From Candidatus Heimdallarchaeota archaeon (lineage in GTDB: Archaea; Asgardarchaeota; Njordarchaeia; Njordarchaeales; JAMOTR01), in contig JAMOTR010000004.1 in the NCBI GenBank assembly GCA_027068385.1, positions 1 through 13,472 of the forward strand: DNA of 13,472 bases, given 5' to 3'. The notes under the pieces are model-generated. The model saw only the letters and a program-made list of their open reading frames with translations. It made no database searches and had not been told where the DNA came from. The translations under genes and the position numbers were made by a program. Of this stretch, positions 7,346 to 12,518 are shown piece by piece. Numbering within the stretch: the stretch's first letter is position 1; every line of letters starts with the position of its first letter.

Positions 7346-8738
7346 AGAGCCGAGGCGGATCGTCCTTAAGACTATCTCAATGCGTCCAGGGATCACGACG
7401 GACGAACTCTTACACGTCGTCTCCGCATCCTACCGCCGCATCACGAGGAACGCCTTATATTATCACTTGAGCCTCTTAGAGAGAGCCGGTTTAATACGCG
7501 CGGAGGGCTCTAAGCCGAGGCGCCGGTTTCTCGCTAAGAAGAGCATATGTCTCGTCTTAGAAGGACGAACGATTAAAGACATAATGATTTTAGTATCCGT
7601 GAGGTCCGCTTTAGCGTTAATCATACTCCTCGCCCTGATATTCCCTTCGACTAGCGTTTACTCCACGGTTGAACCGAAACACGAGGTCCTGATAGTAATC
7701 TCAAGGCCGCTTAACGACTTGTACGACCAGGGGTTCCGCTATTTCTTACACCGGCTTAACGATACTATCCATGAGATGAACTACACGACGAACTTCCGGT
7801 TAGCTTCCTCCGTAGAGCTCACGCCCGCTATAGCTGCGAACTATTCGGCGGTGATCGTGTTCATGCCGAACTTTAACGCTCGGTACTCTAACGAGACCAC
7901 GATCAACGCCTTGCTCACTTATCTAGAGCTATCCGATCGCGGGATGATACTCATAGGAAACACGGACGACGTGAACCGGTTCTTATATAGGTTCGGTCGG
8001 AAGATGGGAGGAAAGCAGGAGAACGTCACGGTCGTCTCTTCTTTCACGGAACCCATACTCTCCGAGAACTACACGTTCGAGCTTAACGAGACCGCCACGA
8101 TGGTTCATGAAGAGACTAATTACACTACAACGCCCCCGCGGCGGTATCCGAAGGACTACGATACGTTCGAACTCATGAGGACGAACGAGTCCGGCAGCGT
8201 GGCTATAGCCGCGGAGACCGTGGATAATTCGCGCTTCATAGCCTTTACGGCCGTGCAGGCTATCGAGGACGACTCTACCGTGCGTCGGGGATCGATCTTT
8301 AAGGACTTCCTAAGACGGACACTAGGTGAGTCGTACGGAAAGATATCCGTAAAGTCTCGGGACATAAGGACGGGAGATGAGATCAAAGAGGGCGACGTGA
8401 TCGAAGCGCGGGTAAACCTTAACCACACGCCCGGAAAGCCTGAGGTGTACCTCGAGGTGTATAGAGGGACCGTAATGAGCTATAAGGGAGAGATGGAGGC
8501 GAAGAACGATACGTACTACGTAGGTTCCCGGACGGCCTCTAAGGGCCAAGCGGACGTCGTGATCGTTATACACGTGAGGGGCTACGGATACCGGACTTCC
8601 GATTACGTGCACGTGATCGTGTATCCCAATCGGAAGCCCGCGCCCATAGATCCCGTACTCGCGTCGTTGTTCATCGTGTCGTTCATCGCGACCCTCGTTG
8701 GGCTTATCATAGTAAGGAGGGAGATGGAACATGCGTGA
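7287..8738 (+). CDS. Winged-helix protein fused to an OST48/WBP1-like glycosylated ectodomain
   Basis: 483 residues. Residues 11-85 form an ArsR-like winged helix (FLEMIAKEPRRIVLKTI, then NALYYHLSLLERAGLIRAEG), likely cytoplasmic. A helix at about 98-119 is followed by an ectodomain at 125-455 and a second helix at 456-476 with a short basic tail. The ectodomain carries 11 N-glycosylation sequons (N158, 165, 185, 202, 246, 261, 267, 278, 300, 379, 407) and the winged helix none, so the ectodomain is outside. The first part (EVLIVISRPLNDLYDQGF, AANYSAVIVFMPNF, ALLTYLE, NSRFIAFTAVQ) looks like the Rossmann/GATase-like domain of OST48. It is followed by a beta domain with GYGYRTSDYVHVIVYP, comparable to the GYTHLYSSTQVSVRP block of OST48, and then the last helix. 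This resemblance is from memory and remote. A ThuA/GldG-like sensor is the alternative. The start at 7287 keeps the first helix of the winged fold; ATG 7335 is possible. Confidence 0.6.
   Translation: MSVRFTDPRELINFLEMIAKEPRRIVLKTISMRPGITTDELLHVVSASYRRITRNALYYHLSLLERAGLIRAEGSKPRRRFLAKKSICLVLEGRTIKDIMILVSVRSALALIILLALIFPSTSVYSTVEPKHEVLIVISRPLNDLYDQGFRYFLHRLNDTIHEMNYTTNFRLASSVELTPAIAANYSAVIVFMPNFNARYSNETTINALLTYLELSDRGMILIGNTDDVNRFLYRFGRKMGGKQENVTVVSSFTEPILSENYTFELNETATMVHEETNYTTTPPRRYPKDYDTFELMRTNESGSVAIAAETVDNSRFIAFTAVQAIEDDSTVRRGSIFKDFLRRTLGESYGKISVKSRDIRTGDEIKEGDVIEARVNLNHTPGKPEVYLEVYRGTVMSYKGEMEAKNDTYYVGSRTASKGQADVVIVIHVRGYGYRTSDYVHVIVYPNRKPAPIDPVLASLFIVSFIATLVGLIIVRREMEHA
8714..8720 (+). 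promoter_or_regulatory. Shine-Dalgarno site of the 100-residue membrane protein gene
   Basis: AAGGAGG, 10 bases before the ATG at 8731 and within the last codons of the upstream gene. With the 8-base gene overlap it indicates coupled translation of the two products. Confidence 0.7.
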
Positions 8739-9033
8739 AATAATAAAGAAATTCTTCTCGAAGGAAAACAAGGAACCGTTCGAGCGGATCATAGACCGGC
8801 TTATTCTACTCAACGTTCTTATCTTAATCATAGCTTCCATATACATAAGCGCCACGGACGCGCGGTTAAACGTAAGAAACTCCGGAGCGTTCGTTATGCC
8901 GATCATCTCCTTAGCCGCCCTCGTATACGTAAGGGAATACGCGGACGAAGGACGGAACACCGCGATGGCGATGGTGCTCTTCTTCGGAATCCGGGAGCTT
9001 ATTCTCTTGATATTCTACCCGCGGCCCTTCTGA
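8731..9033 (+). CDS. Three-helix small membrane protein, possibly DAD1/OST2-like
   Basis: 100 residues with a short amphipathic, charged N-terminus (residues 1-22) and three membrane helices at about 23-40, 53-68 and 77-96, ending almost at the C-terminus. This matches the size and layout of DAD1/OST2, the small subunit of eukaryotic oligosaccharyltransferase. In particular PFERIIDRLILLNVLIL is comparable to PQRLKLLDAYLLYIL of DAD1, and RNTAMAMVLFFGIRELILLIF to the last DAD1 helix. The resemblance is weak and could be shared hydrophobic composition; a PsiE-like small membrane protein is an alternative. The gene overlaps the preceding one by 8 bases with a strong Shine-Dalgarno site, so the two products are probably made together and may form one membrane complex. 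The gene itself is secure; its function is not known. Confidence 0.75.
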   Translation: MREIIKKFFSKENKEPFERIIDRLILLNVLILIIASIYISATDARLNVRNSGAFVMPIISLAALVYVREYADEGRNTAMAMVLFFGIRELILLIFYPRPF

Positions 9034-9377
9034 AGTTTTTTGAAGATTATGTATTTGAGTATCGCGATCGCGGCTAAGACGAGTATCCTCTTCGGGATAT
9101 CGGTATCCGCTATTATGTGTTCCAAAGGCTTCTTAATTGGGTCGTACTTATCGTAGTGAACGCATACCTTATCCTCTTTTACGACCACATGTATGCGTCC
9201 CTCACCATAGGGCATGTACAAGTTCACGATCCTTTTAGCCGGATTAGCGAGGATCGTGGGCTTAAGTTTCCCCTTCTTTACCATCTCCAAAATTTCCCTT
9301 ATGAGCTTCTCCGATGCGTCTACGCATATCTCCTTCCCACTAGTAAGCACCTCGAAGATTAGATCCTCGAACTTCAT
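9015..9377 (-). CDS. Small tail-anchored protein of unknown function
   Basis: 120 residues, not recognised. Residues 1-95 look like a small soluble alpha/beta domain, with an N-terminal helix-rich part (ASEKLIREILEMVKKGKL) followed by probable strands (KRIVNLYMPYG, GRIHVVVKEDKVCVHYD). A single hydrophobic helix at about 97-112 (RILVLAAIAILKYIIF) is followed by a basic tail, as in a tail-anchored membrane protein with the domain in the cytoplasm. The two Cys residues (18, 72) are not part of an evident motif. It follows the FBP aldolase/phosphatase gene by 15 bases. Its 3' end overlaps the convergent 8731-9033 gene by 19 bases. There is no Shine-Dalgarno motif before the ATG. Base composition and amino-acid usage resemble the neighbours, which supports a real gene. 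Confidence 0.65.
   Translation of the reverse strand: MKFEDLIFEVLTSGKEICVDASEKLIREILEMVKKGKLKPTILANPAKRIVNLYMPYGEGRIHVVVKEDKVCVHYDKYDPIKKPLEHIIADTDIPKRILVLAAIAILKYIIFKKLQKGRG
9036..9041 (+). terminator. T6 tract ending the plus-strand membrane cluster
   Basis: Six T residues begin two bases after the stop codon of the 8731-9033 gene. This is the last plus-strand gene, and the tract lies within the 3' end of the convergent minus-strand gene. It is consistent with hairpin-independent U-tract termination in archaea. Confidence 0.45.
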
Positions 9378-9383
9378 GATATC

Positions 9384-9389
9384 AAAAAA
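9384..9389 (-). terminator. T6 tract after the FBP aldolase/phosphatase gene
   Basis: On the minus strand six T residues begin three bases after the TGA stop, in the 15-base gap before the small tail-anchored gene. A likely U-tract terminator or attenuator; there is no hairpin. Confidence 0.4.
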
Positions 9390-9392
9390 GAT

Positions 9393-10496
9393 TCATTCGA
9401 TATTTTCCCGACGGTCCTTTAGAGCCTCTAAGACTTTAGGTAGGGTTGTGTACTCCATTTCCTCTAGCGGTAACACTTCGGGTTCGAAAGGCCCGTGTGC
9501 GCGTAATATATCTGTGATCATCAGAGCCCTCCTGCGCACCTCGTCGAACGCCACGTCGTCGAATAGGTCTACGGGCCCTATGAGACGTCCGTTCTTCACG
9601 TTAAACCCTAAGGCTACGACGCGAGGAGGCCCGTCGAAGCGGGAGACCTTAGCGTAGCGTAGAGGAACGGGCACTAACGGGCCGCGATGAGAACCGCGCA
9701 TGAATCCCGAGACTATGTGGGGTATCGTGAACGCCTCTAGGATCTCTCCTACAGCGGGGAACCCGCTCTGAGCGCGTACGATCGCTACGGGATCGTCCTT
9801 TCCTACGTACTTACCGGCTATGAAGTTTAGCTTCTCCGTGGACACTACGGCCGCGATTCCGAGCTTCTCGTTCTTATGATACACCCTCTTGATCACGTAG
9901 CGACCTGGGTGTCCTATTAACGCTAGGAGATCGTACATCTCCTCGGGCGTGCTCATGATCACGCGCTTGTTCTCTATGATGTCGTACACTTCGAACTTGA
10001 ACCCTACGTGTAGCCTAGGGTCTATCACGAGTCCCGCGGTGTTGAAGGGATCAGCGAAGATCTTAAAGAGAGGTAAGTTAAACGCTCCCGGCTCAGTCTT
10101 ATCGGCTCCGAACACCACGAACGGCTCGGCCGGACGCTCCTCGATCTCCATTTCCGCCACGCCAGGGCCCATGCCGCGTACGTTACCGGAGAACGCGTCC
10201 TTTAATAGATCCTGTCCGGCCGCGTATAGTCCGAGCTCCTTAGCTACCTCAGCCCCCTTCTTAAACGCCTCCCAAGCTAATCCGTGAACGTCCGGGTTAT
10301 CGGTCCCCTTGTCGTGGGTCATAAGTATGAATATATCGTCCCCCACGTGGAACACGCGATAGTCTATGATCACGCCCTCGGAGGCTCCCTTGGAGACGTG
10401 TTCTTCTACGGTCTTTATCACATCTTCGTGAGGCATCACGTGACCCGCTACGGACCCTATATCGGCCTTAATGACCGTGATCGTGGTCTTAACCAT
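9393..10496 (-). CDS. fbp: Fructose-1,6-bisphosphate aldolase/phosphatase
   Basis: A 367-residue class V enzyme that catalyses the last two carbon-joining steps of archaeal gluconeogenesis: dihydroxyacetone phosphate plus glyceraldehyde 3-phosphate to FBP, then FBP to fructose 6-phosphate. It is cytoplasmic. Metal-binding residues are visible at Asp12 and His19 (KADIGSVAGH) and Asp53-Asp54 (VGDD). The aldolase Schiff-base lysine and its tyrosine are Lys233 and Tyr230 in KYVGKDDP, equivalent to Lys232 and Tyr229 of the characterised crenarchaeal enzymes. Other conserved stretches are NVRGMGPGVAEMEIEERPAE, FGADKTEPGAFNLPLFKIF, RAQSGFPAVGE and FMRGSHRGPLVPVP. Length is normal and both activities should be intact. 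GGGTGA lies immediately before the ATG. A gap of 58 bases separates it from the presenilin-like gene upstream, enough for its own promoter. Confidence 0.97.
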   Translation of the reverse strand: MVKTTITVIKADIGSVAGHVMPHEDVIKTVEEHVSKGASEGVIIDYRVFHVGDDIFILMTHDKGTDNPDVHGLAWEAFKKGAEVAKELGLYAAGQDLLKDAFSGNVRGMGPGVAEMEIEERPAEPFVVFGADKTEPGAFNLPLFKIFADPFNTAGLVIDPRLHVGFKFEVYDIIENKRVIMSTPEEMYDLLALIGHPGRYVIKRVYHKNEKLGIAAVVSTEKLNFIAGKYVGKDDPVAIVRAQSGFPAVGEILEAFTIPHIVSGFMRGSHRGPLVPVPLRYAKVSRFDGPPRVVALGFNVKNGRLIGPVDLFDDVAFDEVRRRALMITDILRAHGPFEPEVLPLEEMEYTTLPKVLEALKDRRENIE

Positions 10497-10545
10497 CTCA
10501 CCCTATCCACGATTCCGTTTTTCTTTTTCGATCGATAACTACGGT

Positions 10546-10550
10546 AAAAA
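10546..10550 (-). terminator. T5 tract after the presenilin-like gene
   Basis: The minus strand has TTTTT starting four bases after the TAA stop, at the beginning of the 58-base gap before the FBP aldolase/phosphatase gene. Possible weak U-tract terminator. Confidence 0.3.
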
Positions 10551-10554
10551 CGCC

Positions 10555-10564
10555 TTATATTAAG
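10555..10564 (-). promoter_or_regulatory. Possible TATA box of the FBP aldolase/phosphatase gene
   Basis: The minus strand reads TAATATAAGG in the last codons of the presenilin-like gene, about 60 bases before the FBP aldolase/phosphatase ATG. A start site about 25 bases downstream would give a leader of some 35 bases. There is no other support. Confidence 0.25.
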
Positions 10565-11313
10565 AACAAGACTATCACGACGCTCATTAACGCTACGGGT
10601 ATCGGTAAAGCCGGGACTACTCCACGTTTAGAAGCCCATAAGGCTGAGAGGTATACCCCGATGGGTATCATGGCCCGGGTGGCGATCCCGGCTATCGGTG
10701 AGACGTTGATCATCACGCTCGTGGGTAGGGACGCGTATACTATGAGATCCCCGAGGCCTATGGAGTATGTCCTGAGCCTTAACGCTAATATTTCGACGGG
10801 CCTCTCGGGAACCTCTATTAGAGATCCCGCTAGTACCCTCATAGGGCCCTTAAGAGTAGCTATTAGATCGGCCGCGGCTAGGAGTATGGAGAAGAACCGT
10901 ATAGCGTACAACGGGTAAAGGAGCGGGAAAATTATCCCTATAGCCACGGCTGTCGATACTTGGAATATCCCTCTATAACGCGTGAACGCTAGGAACGACA
11001 ACAAGAGCGAGACGATGAGCGCGGGATATGGTGGTAAATAGAAGGAAAAGACCGCGAGGAATAGGAGAAAGCTTAAGCTCGCGAGGACGATCGATAAAGC
11101 TAACGATAAAAGCCTCTCATAACCTTTGAGTACGGCTATTACGAATAACGTGAACGAAACAGACCACAAGATCAAGAGGGATAAGCCGAACTCGAACCCC
11201 GCTGAGGCCTCGCCCGTTCCCGGAGCTCCTATGTACTTAGATATGGAATAAGCCGCGATCATGGATAAAATAGGTATCGTGGATGAGACCGCGATGAGGT
11301 CGAGCCGTCTCAT
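10555..11313 (-). CDS. Presenilin/signal-peptide-peptidase-like intramembrane aspartyl protease
   Basis: 252 residues, nearly all hydrophobic, with about nine predicted helices (near 5-25, 42-62, 66-90, 94-110, 114-132, 135-153, 183-202, 205-225, 232-252). This is the nine-helix plan of archaeal presenilin homologues, which cleave substrates inside the membrane. The three active-site landmarks occur in the expected helices: an Asp in helix 6 (Asp149, in LLAAADLIATLKG), GLGD in helix 7 (186-189, Asp189) and PALP at the start of helix 9 (234-237). The loop between the two Asp residues is short (40 residues apart). The usual Tyr before the helix-6 Asp is Ala here. The ATG at 11313 is needed to include helix 1 and has GAGGAG just before it and AAGGAG 14 bases before, so the 77-base overlap with the upstream gene looks real. 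The substrate is unknown. Confidence 0.7.
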   Translation of the reverse strand: MRRLDLIAVSSTIPILSMIAAYSISKYIGAPGTGEASAGFEFGLSLLILWSVSFTLFVIAVLKGYERLLSLALSIVLASLSFLLFLAVFSFYLPPYPALIVSLLLSFLAFTRYRGIFQVSTAVAIGIIFPLLYPLYAIRFFSILLAAADLIATLKGPMRVLAGSLIEVPERPVEILALRLRTYSIGLGDLIVYASLPTSVMINVSPIAGIATRAMIPIGVYLSALWASKRGVVPALPIPVALMSVVIVLFLI

Positions 11314-12511
11314 TCTCCTCTTTCTTCTCCTTTACCTTAGCCTTAGCTACGACTTCCTCGAAGATCCTCACGCCCTTGAGTACGCCCAAACCGTAAGCGA
11401 GGTTGAACGTGGGCGATAAGAATATCCGCCGCACTCCTAGAGGCGTGGTGAACACGAGTATCGCGAATATGCTTACGGGTATGAACACTAAGAGGCCCCT
11501 CTCGAGTTCGTCCAACGGGTAAGGATCGTATATCATGCGCCGCTTAACCTTCGGTGCCGCTAACGCTGATGGAGGGAAGAATATCGCGGAGAAGCCGAGG
11601 TACGGTAGATACTCTACGGCCATGCGGAAACGGGCCACGACGAGCGCGCTCTTTAAGTCGTTCACCTCCTCTTGAAGTAGCTCCATCCGACGCTTACGCA
11701 TCCTCTTCCGCCGCCTAGAGATCCCGCGCCTCAGTTCGTGGAAGCGCATGCCGAGCTTTTCCCTTAGAGATTCCTGATACGCGAACGGTCTCACTTGTCC
11801 CTGTATAGCCGGCACCACATATACGAATAGTAAGAAGCTCCCCGCGGCTATGAGACGTATGAGTATCAATATGGTCGTGTATATGGTCCTCAAGACTCCG
11901 TGAAGGAACCCGGGGAGCATCGGATAAATGATGGGCTTCATATGATACGCGAGGTTAAACATCCCGACGATCGACTCTATGAGTATGAGATACCCGTAAT
12001 ATCTTATTATGAAACCCTTCCTTATCCGATCGCTAAGGAGCTCCTCGTAGCTTATCCCTTCCTCCTCTAGCTTTTTCTTCACCTTATCGGGCTTTAGAGC
12101 CATATACGCTTGTAATATCGTGAAGTACGTGACGAAGATACCTATTCCCGAAAGGTAAGCTAAAGCGAGTAACGCTACGCTCATAGGTAGAATCACGAAC
12201 CGTCTGGCGAGGACGAACTCGTATATCGCCAAAGCCGAGAACGTCGCTAGAATCGCTATGAAGAGGGGTAATCCCTTATGCCGCGCGTCCTTATATTTCG
12301 GGTGATTCCTCAAACAATAGAAGCCCAAAGCCGTATACTCGGGTATCTTCTTTATCGCCTCTATGATGGGCTTTACCTGAGGGTGCTCAAATATGCTCGG
12401 CTTCTTCTCCTCTTCCTCGGCTTCCTCCTCCTTCTCCTCCTTGATCCCCGCGAGCGTCTTCCGCCGGTAAGGGTCTTCGTATTTCTTTAAGATCCTCTCA
12501 TACCGTTCCAT
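11237..12511 (-). CDS. Six-helix membrane protein of unknown family
   Basis: 424 residues, not recognised. Residues 1-80 are cytoplasmic-looking and include a Glu/Lys-rich stretch at 24-37. Predicted membrane helices lie near 81-101, 108-136, 168-188, 206-234, 301-319 and 339-358. Between helices 4 and 5 there is a long, strongly basic segment (RRGISRRRKRMRKRRMELL, 261-279) leading into a probable helix at 276-295; such a segment should stay in the cytoplasm and could bind nucleic acid or acidic lipid. The last 26 residues (400-424 and stop) are encoded within the overlap with the presenilin-like gene, which follows in another frame. The pairing suggests a partner, scaffold or substrate for that protease. 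The gene begins 7 bases after the NAPRTase stop, with a T5 tract instead of a Shine-Dalgarno site. Confidence 0.75.
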   Translation of the reverse strand: MERYERILKKYEDPYRRKTLAGIKEEKEEEAEEEEKKPSIFEHPQVKPIIEAIKKIPEYTALGFYCLRNHPKYKDARHKGLPLFIAILATFSALAIYEFVLARRFVILPMSVALLALAYLSGIGIFVTYFTILQAYMALKPDKVKKKLEEEGISYEELLSDRIRKGFIIRYYGYLILIESIVGMFNLAYHMKPIIYPMLPGFLHGVLRTIYTTILILIRLIAAGSFLLFVYVVPAIQGQVRPFAYQESLREKLGMRFHELRRGISRRRKRMRKRRMELLQEEVNDLKSALVVARFRMAVEYLPYLGFSAIFFPPSALAAPKVKRRMIYDPYPLDELERGLLVFIPVSIFAILVFTTPLGVRRIFLSPTFNLAYGLGVLKGVRIFEEVVAKAKVKEKKEENETARPHRGLIHDTYFIHDRGLFHI

Positions 12512-12516
12512 AAAAA
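12512..12516 (-). terminator. T5 tract after the NAPRTase gene
   Basis: Five T residues on the minus strand, two bases after the NAPRTase stop and directly abutting the ATG of the next gene. Could be a weak terminator, or just an AT-rich start region. Confidence 0.25.
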
Positions 12517-12518
12517 TA

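Noticed and set aside
7584..8738. A separate OST48-like gene starting at the ATG at 7584, just before the first membrane helix
   Set aside because: The frame is continuous with the winged helix, with no stop between, and no Shine-Dalgarno motif lies at normal distance. A fusion is the simpler reading.
8322..8960. A 212-codon minus-strand open frame opposite the winged-helix and DAD1-like genes
   Set aside because: Its translation is rich in His, Arg and Ser without a recognisable fold or membrane segment and lies fully antisense to two well-supported genes with Shine-Dalgarno coupling.
9214..9657. A 147-codon plus-strand open frame across the tail-anchored gene and the end of the FBP aldolase/phosphatase gene
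   Set aside because: Ser-rich antisense shadow spanning two genes and their gap, with no domain and no ribosome site.
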